A stretch of DNA of 64,000 nt from Leeuwenhoekiella polynyae (GTDB lineage Bacteria > Bacteroidota > Bacteroidia > Flavobacteriales > Flavobacteriaceae), in assembly GCF_004104075.1 (NCBI RefSeq), contig NZ_QOVK01000002.1, positions 248,001 to 312,000 of the forward strand, given 5' to 3'. Positions 1-7,609 of this stretch are shown here, in pieces. Numbering within the stretch: the stretch's first letter is position 1; each line of letters starts with the position of its first letter. The notes beneath the pieces are model-generated. The model did no database searches, was not told the DNA's origin, and saw only the letters and a program-made list of their open reading frames with translations. A program made the translations under genes and the position numbers.

Positions 1-2
1 TA

Positions 3-356
3 GCCTATTCAACACGAATAGCGGTAAATATTAACGGTAAGGTACGGTTAGGTAAAGACTTGTATATATCTGAAACGGTGAGAGATCACAACGGCAAATG
101 GATGATAGGCTATAAAGAAAAAATCAACAATATGTGGTTGTTCTACGCTGCAAAAATTAAAAAGAAATTGAAGGCTCATAATTTGGAGGTTGGTAATACC
201 GGCGGTGCGGCTGCCGCTGGTTTACCTTTTTTCATCACACCTAAAGATGAATTTATAGCCTGTTTAATTCTGTTTGCTATAGTCGTGGGTTTAACCGCGC
301 TTGTAACAGTTCTGGCGTTAGCATACGCCGCTTATAAAAAAAATAAAGACAACTAA
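3..356 (+). CDS. Small membrane protein, 5' end outside window
   Basis: The frame is open from the first bases of the window through a TTG at 60, so the true start probably lies upstream and this is the 3' part of a gene. The C-terminal third carries one strong hydrophobic helix (about 25 residues starting IACLILFAIVVG) followed by a short Lys-rich tail, typical of a single-pass inner-membrane protein. The part before it is soluble and basic. It lies 3 bases before the next gene, in the same operon. I recognise no family. It may belong to the virus-like element, which is rich in single-helix membrane proteins. Confidence 0.6.
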   Translation, partial: AYSTRIAVNINGKVRLGKDLYISETVRDHNGKWMIGYKEKINNMWLFYAAKIKKKLKAHNLEVGNTGGAAAAGLPFFITPKDEFIACLILFAIVVGLTALVTVLALAYAAYKKNKDN

Positions 357-359
357 ATT

Positions 360-677
360 ATGGAAAAACTGAACTTAAATAATCTGTACACAGCCTTAGC
401 GATAGTTATAGCCGCTCTATTAATTCTTGTCTTTTTATTGCGCTTGATAGCCTTATGGTATGTGAAAAAACACCGTCCCGCTTATTTAGATCTGGTGAGT
501 GATAAGCGGCAAAATCCTGAAATAATTAAAGCCTTTAAAAAATCTGGTTTAAGAGAGTTTCATGTTAATACTAATGAGTTGGGTTTTGTCTCCAGCTGGG
601 GCAAAAACAGAAAAGATGCGATTAGCAAAGTTATAGCCAAAGGTTTAACCATAAAAAATAGCAAAGATGCAAAATAA
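360..677 (+). CDS. Single-pass membrane protein, unknown
   Basis: A 105-residue protein with an N-terminal membrane helix (about residues 11-33, rich in A, I, L and V) and a soluble basic C-terminal domain. No catalytic motif is visible. It starts 3 bases after the previous stop and overlaps the next gene by 11 bases, so the block is read as one polycistronic message. I do not recognise the family. The topology suggests a short periplasmic end and a cytoplasmic domain. Confidence 0.6.
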   Translation: MEKLNLNNLYTALAIVIAALLILVFLLRLIALWYVKKHRPAYLDLVSDKRQNPEIIKAFKKSGLREFHVNTNELGFVSSWGKNRKDAISKVIAKGLTIKNSKDAK

Positions 678-969
678 TGATCCCTTACGCCCCGTACCAC
701 GAGAACTTACAAAAACAGTTCTTAACCGTATGTACAGCTACCTCAATCGCGAAACCGTACCGGTAGAAATCAATGCAATTGCTCAAAAGATGAGAGCCGG
801 CAGCGCTACAGGTTTTAAACGCCGGTTCCGTACAGTACGATATGAAGAATTTTTAATACTCACGCAAGTACTAGAATGGCCGCGCGGTTATAGGAAGCCA
901 GACAATTACAATGAATTAATAGAAGATCTAAAAGCCAAACTAAGCAAGCGCGGTATAAACCTTTTTTGA
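667..969 (+). CDS. Small basic protein, unknown
   Basis: A 100-residue soluble protein, strongly basic in its centre (around residues 40-60, KRRFRTVRY), with predicted helices and no membrane segment or signal peptide. The basic character fits a nucleic-acid-binding role, but no helix-turn-helix or other motif can be shown. It overlaps the upstream gene by 11 bases and ends one base before the next start, so it is translated as part of the early block. Function unknown. Confidence 0.55.
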   Translation: MQNNDPLRPVPRELTKTVLNRMYSYLNRETVPVEINAIAQKMRAGSATGFKRRFRTVRYEEFLILTQVLEWPRGYRKPDNYNELIEDLKAKLSKRGINLF

Positions 970-970
970 T

Positions 971-1228
971 ATGAAAACAGACCTTAAAAAATTGATTGAA
1001 AATGTAAACCGCGTTTTAGATCAAGCGGTAACAATTGAGCCGCAGGATATAGATGCAGAACTTAAATTTTTGCATACAGAACACCGCATAAAAATAGATG
1101 CTTCAGACGATGCCGGCGCAGATAAAACACTTTTTAGATATAACCAGCTCTTGCATCTTAAGGCATTTATTAAAGCAAGTAACGGCCTTAAAAACCACAT
1201 AGCAAAAGCTAAAGAATTACAGGACTAG
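971..1228 (+). CDS. Small helical protein, unknown
   Basis: An 85-residue acidic, probably all-helical protein with heptad-like Leu/Ile spacing at the N-terminus (LKKLIENVNRVLDQ). It has no membrane segment. Its TAG stop shares a base with the GTG start of the next gene (TAGTG), so the two are translationally coupled. No family recognised. It sits in the early block of the virus-like element. Confidence 0.55.
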   Translation: MKTDLKKLIENVNRVLDQAVTIEPQDIDAELKFLHTEHRIKIDASDDAGADKTLFRYNQLLHLKAFIKASNGLKNHIAKAKELQD

Positions 1229-1401
1229 TGACAAATTGGGAGTATAAATATTACCTCCACCGCCGGCTTAAAAAAGCAGGTGTACGGGTTTGCTCTAAAA
1301 GCAAAGCAGTATTTATTCCGTGGTCTGGAGATCTTAATAATAAATATGCCGCTAAACTTAGAGATAAATACGGCTACTCTATTCAAACCGAAATAGTATG
1401 A
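1228..1401 (+). CDS. 57-residue basic protein, GTG start
   Basis: An uninterrupted frame begins at a GTG that overlaps the preceding stop (TAGTG) and ends in a TGA that overlaps the next ATG (ATGA). Overlap on both sides is strong evidence of real coding. The product is 57 residues, very basic and aromatic (MTNWEYKYYLHRRLKKAG at its start), which suits a nucleic-acid-binding or ribosome-associated small phage protein. No family recognised. Confidence 0.55.
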   Translation: MTNWEYKYYLHRRLKKAGVRVCSKSKAVFIPWSGDLNNKYAAKLRDKYGYSIQTEIV

Positions 1402-1916
1402 AAAACCTATTTAAAATACTCGTTCTTTTTTGCTGCTTCACCGCCGCGGCTCAGCAGGGCGGCAATGTGCTGATGAGTACAGATGCAAAAATATTAGCCT
1501 TTGGCAGCAATAACCAGTACACCATTCACGGCCCTACTCCTAACCTTCTGGTTCTGGTAGAATATCAAGACAAACTATATCATAAGTGGCGCGGTTATGC
1601 CTTTGCCGGGTATGAGTGGGTAAACTTGCCGCAATGGTATCAAAGCTACTTTATGGGCTATGGCGCTAGTTTTAAAATGGCTCGCAAGATAGATCTAATA
1701 CCCAGCCTAGAGGGTGGTTTTATTCTCCGTGAGCGTACCGGCCGCACCGCTGCTGGTAGCTGGTTTATAGGTGCAAACTTAGATCTAAGGTATTATTTAA
1801 ACAGCAAGCTGGCCCTAAGCCTTCGCCCTAATTTAGAACTGGCTACAGATCTACCCGGCCGCAAATTTAGATACCAAGCAACTACAGGACTAGTGATTTT
1901 AAACCTTTGGAAATAG
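1398..1916 (+). CDS. Secreted beta-rich protein, possible outer-membrane barrel
   Basis: A 172-residue protein with a clear Sec signal peptide (MKNLFKILVLFCCFTAAAQ, likely cut after AAAQ). The remainder alternates polar and aromatic/hydrophobic residues in short strands (YAFAGYEWV, YFMGYGASFKM, SWFIGANLDLRYYL) and ends in hydrophobic residues near the C-terminus, as in small outer-membrane barrels. Its start overlaps the previous stop. A phage-encoded surface barrel could alter the host surface, for example to block superinfection, but that is inference. It could also be a periplasmic protein. Confidence 0.6.
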   Translation: MKNLFKILVLFCCFTAAAQQGGNVLMSTDAKILAFGSNNQYTIHGPTPNLLVLVEYQDKLYHKWRGYAFAGYEWVNLPQWYQSYFMGYGASFKMARKIDLIPSLEGGFILRERTGRTAAGSWFIGANLDLRYYLNSKLALSLRPNLELATDLPGRKFRYQATTGLVILNLWK

Positions 1917-1966
1917 CAAACCGGTTAACGGCTCACCGGATTAAGAGCCGCTTAATACTTTTAATT

Positions 1967-2107
1967 ATGTCAGACGGTAAACCACCCGTAAATGATGCTA
2001 TAGACAGCGACAGCAACGGAACACAAAAAGCCAAAGATTACATTAAGAAAAATCACGGCGATGTAGAACCTAACAAAGTGCCTTCTAAAACTGGCGACGT
2101 TTGTTAA
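1967..2107 (+). CDS. 46-residue hydrophilic protein
   Basis: The ATG at 1967 begins a 46-codon frame giving a Lys/Asp/Ser-rich, probably disordered peptide (MSDGKPPVNDAIDSDSNGTQ at its start). A longer reading from 1907 would start inside the previous gene and run through a small hairpin (stem 1929-1934/1945-1950), so I prefer the later start. No family recognised. Coding is probable but not certain. Confidence 0.4.
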   Translation: MSDGKPPVNDAIDSDSNGTQKAKDYIKKNHGDVEPNKVPSKTGDVC

Positions 2108-2210
2108 TTAACCGCCCCGGTTAACGCTGGGCCTAATTTATAATATATAGTAAATGAAAACCGGCAAACCCGCACCGGATGTAAAGCGGGGTAATTAAAT
2201 ATCTAGTACA

Positions 2211-2357
2211 GTGGCAGATAAAACCTATAAATTTCAGATTGAAAAATCAATCTACAAAAAGAATTTTACAGCGCCTAGTTACCGTCAAGCCTTAATAGAG
2301 GCAAAAAAATGGCGTGACGAACTAAGACCCGGTCACGAATTAAAGCCGGTAAGTTAA
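2211..2357 (+). CDS. 48-residue protein, GTG start
   Basis: A frame from GTG 2211 to TAA 2355-2357 encodes a Lys-rich 48-residue peptide with two predicted helices (KFQIEKSIYKKNFTAPSYRQ). It is the last gene before a strong terminator 14 bases downstream, which supports it as the end of the early transcript. Between 2108 and 2210 there is only a 14-codon frame (2154-2198), which I do not call. Confidence 0.4.
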   Translation: MADKTYKFQIEKSIYKKNFTAPSYRQALIEAKKWRDELRPGHELKPVS

Positions 2358-2370
2358 GTAGTATCTTAAA

Positions 2371-2398
2371 AAAACCGCCTAATTTTACAGGCGGTTTT
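2371..2398 (+). terminator. Rho-independent terminator of early block
   Basis: A perfect 10-bp stem (2371-2380 with 2389-2398, AAAACCGCCT / AGGCGGTTTT) with an 8-base loop and U-rich 3' arm. It separates the early small-gene operon from the structured non-coding stretch that follows. Confidence 0.8.
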
Positions 2399-2468
2399 AT
2401 ATAACAAGTTATCAGCAATCTAAAAACCACACTTTAAGCATTTTAAAAAATAATTGTAAGTTTATGTC

Positions 2469-2612
2469 GCTAAAACATTTTAGGAGAAATCCTAATTTAC
2501 ATATTTATAGATAAGAAGCAGCCCAGTGGTGGCCGCATAGCGAAAGCTGTGTACCTATAAGGTATGGCAATCCATTCCTAGAATGTTTTAGCACACCTAA
2601 TCGGGTTGCTTC
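2469..2612 (+). ncRNA. Candidate structured, pseudoknotted RNA
   Basis: This gene-free stretch holds a dense set of mutually compatible pairings. P1 is 11 perfect pairs (2469-2479 with 2582-2592). A 6-bp hairpin with a GAAA tetraloop occupies 2480-2495. A 10-bp helix (2515-2524 with 2603-2612, one G-U) crosses P1 and so forms a pseudoknot. Inside it lie 2525-2529/2572-2576, 2532-2534/2566-2568, a second GAAA-capped hairpin (2536-2541/2546-2551) and a 4-bp hairpin (2552-2555/2561-2564). It sits between a terminator and a gene starting at 2632. It could be an independent RNA, a ribozyme-like element or a cis-regulator of that gene. I cannot assign it to a known class. Confidence 0.55.
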
Positions 2613-2631
2613 GCTTACAATTTTTTGGATT

Positions 2632-2889
2632 ATGCTAAATCAAAAAGTTATCAAAGTCAAGCCGCAGACGTTAACACCGGCACAAGTTGAGTTAATTAAC
2701 TTCTGTAGTCACTTAGACGCTCCAGACATTAGAAAAAGTTTAAACGCTACACTAGATCTGGCATTATTTAATGACAGCGGCGATCTAACAACGCAAGACC
2801 GTGCCCATATTTATAGGGCCAGAGAGTTAAGCCGCAAGCTTAAAGCGTTGCAAAAAGAAGGTTCAAAACCTATTTTGCAAGTTAATTAA
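2632..2889 (+). CDS. 85-residue helical protein, unknown
   Basis: The ATG lies 20 bases after the last helix of the structured RNA candidate. The product is helical, soluble and of mixed charge (VELINFCSHLDAPDIRKSLN; RARELSRKLKALQKEG) with no signal or membrane segment. It is a single-gene unit: a perfect terminator follows at 2920. The upstream RNA may control it. No family recognised. Confidence 0.55.
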   Translation: MLNQKVIKVKPQTLTPAQVELINFCSHLDAPDIRKSLNATLDLALFNDSGDLTTQDRAHIYRARELSRKLKALQKEGSKPILQVN

Positions 2890-2919
2890 ATCAAGCGCTC
2901 CCTACATAATTCATTAATT

Positions 2920-2946
2920 AAGCCCCTTAAATGGGGCTTTTTTTTA
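2920..2946 (+). terminator. Rho-independent terminator
   Basis: Stem AAGCCCC (2920-2926) with GGGGCTT (2933-2939), 6-base loop, followed by a run of T. It ends the 2632-2889 transcript. Confidence 0.85.
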
Positions 2947-2989
2947 TGTTTAACCAACTTTAACTGTGTAGTTTGGCGAAATTATTGCA

Positions 2990-3100
2990 TTGTGTTGTGT
3001 ACTATTGAACACAATTAAGTACGTTTGCGTCAATATGTAAGCATATGTTTACATACTGAGAGCGTTAAATAGCGTTAAATTGAGTAAAGTTTACGCAGAT
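2990..3100. promoter_or_regulatory. Inverted repeats in promoter region of toxin operon
   Basis: The 190-base gap before 3137 contains several dyads that look like operators. TTGTGT and ACACAA flank 8 bases near 2996-3016. TATGTAA and TTACATA face each other around 3035-3057. A tandem GCGTTAAAT is repeated at about 3063-3080, followed by GTAAAGTTTAC. Toxin-antitoxin operons are usually autoregulated through such sites, but which dyad is bound cannot be told from sequence. Confidence 0.35.
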
Positions 3101-3136
3101 TTTACGACATTACTATATACCAATTTTCATATATAA

Positions 3137-3622
3137 ATGTTCCTACAAATTAACATACCAGATTTAACAGCTCCTGTAATTAGGGGGCCGCGTTTGAATT
3201 TTGGTTCATTTCCATTTAAGGTTCAGTTATTAAAACCTTTCTACCGCTTTTTAGAGTTTTATTATAAAAGAAGCCTAGATAAATGGTTCAACCGTATAGA
3301 TGGTATAATCTTATCCCTTGAAGGTAGTTTAGATCATATTAATGATTTAACTCCTGAACAAGCTAAAGAGACTTTATTAGGAACAAAAGATGTTATAGAA
3401 GACGTTATAAAGCTCGAAAACACAATGGCTTTGCGTTATTTATTTAAAAACTCTGCCGAAACAAAAATTAAATATAAATATTTATTAAAGCTTCTATATA
3501 AAATTGAGGCCCGTTGTCATCGCATAGTATACCGCAATGCTCCTGTTATTAAAACTGATAAAGACCTTATCGATGGTGTGCGAAATATGAACGCCCGATA
3601 CTTAAACAATAATGCCATTTAA
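3137..3622 (+). CDS. Unknown protein upstream of PemK/MazF toxin, possible antitoxin
   Basis: A 161-residue, mainly helical protein with a basic, aromatic N-terminal half (around residues 22-52). It has no recognisable DNA-binding domain, and at 161 residues it is about twice the usual length of a MazE/PemI antitoxin. Its 3' end overlaps the toxin gene by 11 bases, as cognate antitoxin and toxin genes often do. It is therefore a candidate non-canonical antitoxin, though it may be an unrelated neighbour. No family recognised. Confidence 0.5.
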   Translation: MFLQINIPDLTAPVIRGPRLNFGSFPFKVQLLKPFYRFLEFYYKRSLDKWFNRIDGIILSLEGSLDHINDLTPEQAKETLLGTKDVIEDVIKLENTMALRYLFKNSAETKIKYKYLLKLLYKIEARCHRIVYRNAPVIKTDKDLIDGVRNMNARYLNNNAI

Positions 3623-3974
3623 TAGAGGTGACATTATAATGGTTTATTTTGATTTACCTTATTCTGTAGGTGAAACAAAAGAGCATCCTGCAATTATAAT
3701 TTCTAATGAAGAAGTTTATAATCAGGATGAAATGTACATTGTTGTTATGATGACTTCTACTGGTAGAAAAGACTCGTTTTCCTTTGAAATCGAGGATGAA
3801 ATGCTTTTAAAGAAAAATAACAAAGAAGCTAGTCAAGCAAGGTGTCATTTAGTGACTTACATTACAGAAAAACAAATAACGCCTAATAAGCGAGAAGTCA
3901 ACACTCTAAAAGAACATATTGTAGATAAACTAGTCACCTACATTAGTGAAAATTCATTTTCTAAACTTGATTAA
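3612..3974 (+). CDS. PemK/MazF-family toxin (endoribonuclease-like)
   Basis: A 120-residue protein with the family's N-terminal signature: RGDIIMVYFDLPYS, then KEHPAIIISNE, matching the strand-loop-strand containing the catalytic Arg in PemK/MazF. The later strand with CHLVTYITEKQI matches the second conserved block. Family members are mRNA interferases of type II toxin-antitoxin systems. It is slightly longer than canonical MazF at the C-terminus. It overlaps the upstream candidate antitoxin gene and is followed 20 bases later by a terminator, so the two form a self-contained module inside the provirus. Confidence 0.75.
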   Translation: MPFNRGDIIMVYFDLPYSVGETKEHPAIIISNEEVYNQDEMYIVVMMTSTGRKDSFSFEIEDEMLLKKNNKEASQARCHLVTYITEKQITPNKREVNTLKEHIVDKLVTYISENSFSKLD

Positions 3975-3994
3975 GATTTTTTTTATAAAATATC

Positions 3995-4019
3995 AAGCCC
4001 CAATTTTGGGGCTTTTTTT
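3995..4019 (+). terminator. Rho-independent terminator
   Basis: AAGCCCC / GGGGCTT stem with a 6-base loop (CAATTTT region) and seven T residues. It is almost a copy of the terminator at 2920, both serving single modules in the early region. Bases 4020-4169 hold no gene and presumably contain the promoter of the long operon that starts at 4170. Confidence 0.85.
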
Positions 4020-4169
4020 GTGGCCTAATGTCAGCTAAACGCCACTAAAATCCGCTAATTACCGCCCGCAACCGCCATACTCCCTTAATCAACACTTAAC
4101 GTTAAGGCTTTCTTAAATACATTCTAATCTTTGTTACCAAGATCATTGAAATTTTTGATTTTTTAGTGA

Positions 4170-5909
4170 ATGAGTACAGATGTAGATTTTTTAAGTGCAG
4201 GTCTTTACCGCCCGTTACAGAGCGGCAAACAATACGATAGGTATATAAAAGGCACTAACTGTAAAGTTACCACACTAGCAGCTGGCGACACGTTTACAAC
4301 TGTGAAGCACATGCATAAGTGGGTAAACCAGCATAAAGATCAGACGGTAAATCTTGCGCCGCTCTTAAAGGGTAACAGCTTAGCAGACACGGCAAACAAG
4401 ATTTACCGCTTCTTATACGATCACATACAGTATAGAGCTGACGGCGACATGCAAAACTTAAAATCCCCGGGATGTACTTGGGCCACCCGCAAGACGGGTG
4501 CAGACTGTAAGACTTTTAGCATTTTCGCCAGTTCTATACTTACTAATCTAGGCATACAGCATAGTATTAGACAAGTGAGCCAGCCGGGTTATTATCCAGA
4601 TCAGTACACACACGTTTACGTTGTCATTCCAGAAAATCAAAAAATAAAAAAATTAGCCAATGAAAAAGTATTTGTCATAGACGGTACACGCCACCAAAAC
4701 ACAGAGGTTCAATTTATTAAGAAACACGATACGCTAATGTTACATCAAGGATTATCAGCCCCAGCAACCCACCGCCGCACCGCCGCTAAAAAGCGCGGTT
4801 ATTCTCGCGGTTTAAATGGCGTTGCCGTTAGTACGCTTATGCGAGATCTAACAGATTTATTAAATGTGCTGATAATGGCCGGTGTGCCACAATCGCAAAT
4901 GAAGCTCGTACAAGCAGAGGCGCTAAAGTATGTTAATGCCGGTGAAGATCCAAACTTTGCTATTAATCAAAGCAGCATAGTTGTAGGTTCTAAAGAAATA
5001 CCGTTTTTCCCTTCTGGTTTAAAAAGACCGGGTTTAGGTTTTGATCCTGTTACTATTGGCATAATTAGTCAAGCTGCCGGTTCCAGTGGTGGTGCTGGTG
5101 ACGGCGCGGGTCTAATGAGTGGTATTCTTGAAGGGCTTAATATAGCAGAAAATTTTAAGCTTGTTACTCAATATGGTTTGTCAAGTTGGGGCGCTTCATC
5201 TTCTCCAGAAAAAATAAAGGCAGAGTTTGCGCAATATACAGTACCTCACGTTAAAAAAATGCTTAATGAGTTTGCCAGTAATCCGGAGCAAGCCCTTACA
5301 AACACAAAGATTTATTTAGAGGTTGTACAAGATTTTAGAGCTTACTTAAGAGACAATCACAGTAAAGCAAAAAGTACAAGATTAGCAAATCAAGCGATGA
5401 TTGATTTAGCTAAAGACCTGTACAACAAAGTTATTAACGAAACTATTCAAAAACTTAGAGGCGCTGGTATAATTGTTACTGAAGTACCTGCAACTATAAC
5501 AGGATCTTTCACCTTTGCAGATTCTAACGAGCGTTACAAATCAGCATCAGAGTTAACAAGCTGGGCAAAGAAAAACAACTTCGCGACTTGGAAGGGTTAT
5601 AAATTCACCGTGCCTCAATCACTAAAAGACCAGTTGAACCCTTCTAAAGATCTACCCGCCTCTAATGGTTCTGGCGATTATGGTGGTTCTAACGGAGGTA
5701 GCACAAACTACCCTACTACTACCGGCAATTATACACCGGGTACAAATACGGGATCTGTAGATCCTAATAAAACAGCGGGCGGTTTAAATATGGGTATGAT
5801 CTTATTAGTTGCTGCCGGTGCCGGTCTTGCATACACGCAGCTTAATAAAAATAAAAGTGCATCCCCTTCAACAAGTAAAAAAGCAACCCCGTCAAAAACT
5901 AAGAAGTAA
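4170..5909 (+). CDS. Transglutaminase-like protein with C-terminal membrane anchor
   Basis: A 579-residue protein. The N-terminal 200 residues look like a transglutaminase/papain-like domain: Cys113 in GADCKTFS, His148 in THVYVVIP and Asp171 in FVIDGT are spaced as a Cys-His-Asp triad. The middle is helical. Residues 495-540 are Gly/Ser/Thr-rich linker, followed by one membrane helix (about 545-562) and a Lys/Ser/Thr tail. It is the first gene of the long operon and its stop shares a base with the next start. A virion protease, cross-linker or peptidoglycan-peptide hydrolase are all possible. The exact reaction is unknown. Confidence 0.6.
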   Translation: MSTDVDFLSAGLYRPLQSGKQYDRYIKGTNCKVTTLAAGDTFTTVKHMHKWVNQHKDQTVNLAPLLKGNSLADTANKIYRFLYDHIQYRADGDMQNLKSPGCTWATRKTGADCKTFSIFASSILTNLGIQHSIRQVSQPGYYPDQYTHVYVVIPENQKIKKLANEKVFVIDGTRHQNTEVQFIKKHDTLMLHQGLSAPATHRRTAAKKRGYSRGLNGVAVSTLMRDLTDLLNVLIMAGVPQSQMKLVQAEALKYVNAGEDPNFAINQSSIVVGSKEIPFFPSGLKRPGLGFDPVTIGIISQAAGSSGGAGDGAGLMSGILEGLNIAENFKLVTQYGLSSWGASSSPEKIKAEFAQYTVPHVKKMLNEFASNPEQALTNTKIYLEVVQDFRAYLRDNHSKAKSTRLANQAMIDLAKDLYNKVINETIQKLRGAGIIVTEVPATITGSFTFADSNERYKSASELTSWAKKNNFATWKGYKFTVPQSLKDQLNPSKDLPASNGSGDYGGSNGGSTNYPTTTGNYTPGTNTGSVDPNKTAGGLNMGMILLVAAGAGLAYTQLNKNKSASPSTSKKATPSKTKK

Positions 5910-7054
5910 TGTATTTAAACCGCGAAGCAGCATTTATACAAAGTGATTCTAACCCTAGTACTAGCGGTGAGTGGATTGGTGGTGGCGGCTCTGGTGGTTC
6001 TGTTAATACAGGTACTGTAAAACCTACAACAACACCTGTGACTACCGTAAACCCCGTACCTACTACGGTAAAACCAATAGACACTAAAACCCTTCAGGCA
6101 GACCGAGCGACTATAAAATACTCGATATTAGGTTTAATAGGTAAGTTACCAGGAATGAATAAAGGCCTATACATTAAGGCTTTATACGAAATAGGTTTAC
6201 CTCATTTTTATGATTTTTCGCCCCAGTTTAATGTAGATGTTACCGCATATGTAGCAAAATTCTACATTCAAAAATTAAATGATTGGGTAGCCGGTAAATT
6301 GAGCCAGTTAAGCGCTCCTATGAATTTAGGTGAACTTAAGGCACAAGCGCACGTTGCAAGCGTTAATAAAATTATTGTAGAGCTGCATATTGCGCGCCAA
6401 TATTACTGTTTTATGGCTGGCCGTACCATAGGGTTAGAGCAGGCTAAATATCAAGGTAAAAAAGCAATTGTTACAACGTATGCAAATTGGTTGGCTACAG
6501 GTCTTTCGAACGCGGTTAAAACCGCGGGCGGCTCAATTGAATTAAAGCCTACACAAGTTACAGCGAGCAATACCACGCAAGGCATTGAAGTGTATAACTG
6601 GCAAAATCAAACCAGTATTGCAAAATTTCAAGCCTTTGCCGTAAATGTTGCTACAGCTCAAAAGCCTTATGAGGTTAATGTAGGCCCAGTTAAAGAGCTT
6701 CCTCCTGTAATTGTAACAACGACAGAGTTTACAAAAGGCGAAGGTAAGCCACAGCCTACTTATACAAATACAGGATCTAGCAACGGCGGTTCTGGTTCTG
6801 GGGCGGGATCTAATTCAAATAGCGGTTCTGGTTCAAATAATCAAGTTCCTGACGGCTCGCAAAGTCTTGTAAATAATCTTACAGACGATGTTAAAGATAT
6901 CGCAGACGGCAAAAAACCTAATCGCTGGTGGTGGTGGTTAATCGGTGCGGCAGTAGGTGGTTATATACTTAACAGTAATAGCACAACCGTTACAACCGGC
7001 GAAACCAAACCGAAGCCAAAAAAGAAGGATGAAAAAAAGCCTTCAGATCAATAA
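5909..7054 (+). CDS. Membrane-anchored structural-type protein, unknown
   Basis: A 381-residue protein, start overlapping the previous stop (TAATG). Residues 10-55 are Gly/Ser/Thr low-complexity, 60-265 form a helical then mixed domain, 290-315 are a second Gly/Ser/Asn linker, and a helix beginning with four tryptophans (RWWWWLIGAAVGGYIL, near 340-355) is followed by a Lys/Thr tail. The layout (domain, Gly-Ser linker, C-terminal membrane helix, basic tail) is the same as in the 579-residue neighbour, as though both project from one membrane. No family recognised. Confidence 0.55.
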   Translation: MYLNREAAFIQSDSNPSTSGEWIGGGGSGGSVNTGTVKPTTTPVTTVNPVPTTVKPIDTKTLQADRATIKYSILGLIGKLPGMNKGLYIKALYEIGLPHFYDFSPQFNVDVTAYVAKFYIQKLNDWVAGKLSQLSAPMNLGELKAQAHVASVNKIIVELHIARQYYCFMAGRTIGLEQAKYQGKKAIVTTYANWLATGLSNAVKTAGGSIELKPTQVTASNTTQGIEVYNWQNQTSIAKFQAFAVNVATAQKPYEVNVGPVKELPPVIVTTTEFTKGEGKPQPTYTNTGSSNGGSGSGAGSNSNSGSGSNNQVPDGSQSLVNNLTDDVKDIADGKKPNRWWWWLIGAAVGGYILNSNSTTVTTGETKPKPKKKDEKKPSDQ

Positions 7055-7085
7055 GCATTTAATTTTTAAACCTAAATAAATTCAA

Positions 7086-7559
7086 ATGAAAACAAGAAAG
7101 TTGAACAAAAAAACCGGTGTTGAGAGCCTCGTAATTGTAGGGTCTTTAATGGTTGGTTTTATGGCTTCCGGCGCGATAGATGCAGCCGTGCCTACAGACA
7201 AGCGAACAATTGCGCGCGTTGGCACAGCCGGCGCGGGTGCGGCAGGGGCAGCGCTCCTACCTTCAACAGACACTACCACTACAGCACTTAAGATGCTTAG
7301 TGCCGGTGCAGCTGCAAGGGCTAGTTATATGCTAGTAACTGACGAGCTGAAAAATCAAGTAACCGTTAAGGCAGATGCTACTACGCTAGATAAGGCGATG
7401 TATGGCGCTATTGGTCTTGCGTGTCCTTGTGACGGTAGCAGAGATTTTGCATTAAACGCTCCGCTAGATTACCCAGAACTTAACGTGCAAACTCTTGACA
7501 CAACATGGAGTGATGCAGAGCAAAATTATCAAGTTGATAAAGGCGGTTTTGCCGCATAA
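7086..7559 (+). CDS. Ala/Gly-rich membrane-associated protein
   Basis: A 157-residue protein with a basic N-terminus, a hydrophobic segment at about 14-32 (SLVIVGSLMVGFMASGAIDA) and a second Ala/Gly-rich stretch at 45-75. The C-terminal half is polar and contains a CPCDG motif. Small Gly/Ala-rich hydrophobic proteins encoded next to capsid genes are common in membrane-containing viruses. No family recognised. Confidence 0.5.
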   Translation: MKTRKLNKKTGVESLVIVGSLMVGFMASGAIDAAVPTDKRTIARVGTAGAGAAGAALLPSTDTTTTALKMLSAGAAARASYMLVTDELKNQVTVKADATTLDKAMYGAIGLACPCDGSRDFALNAPLDYPELNVQTLDTTWSDAEQNYQVDKGGFAA

Positions 7560-7609
7560 CAAAAACAGGCGGTAGCCTTTAATCAAAACCTTTAAAAGAA
7601 AATACAAAA

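Noticed and set aside
2154-2198. 14-codon frame as a leader peptide
   Set aside because: Too short to distinguish from chance, and it has no run of regulatory codons or attenuator next to it.
2469-2612. HDV-like, hammerhead or twister ribozyme
   Set aside because: The crossing-helix order resembles an HDV fold, but the fourth helix is missing and the core sequences of the other two classes are absent.
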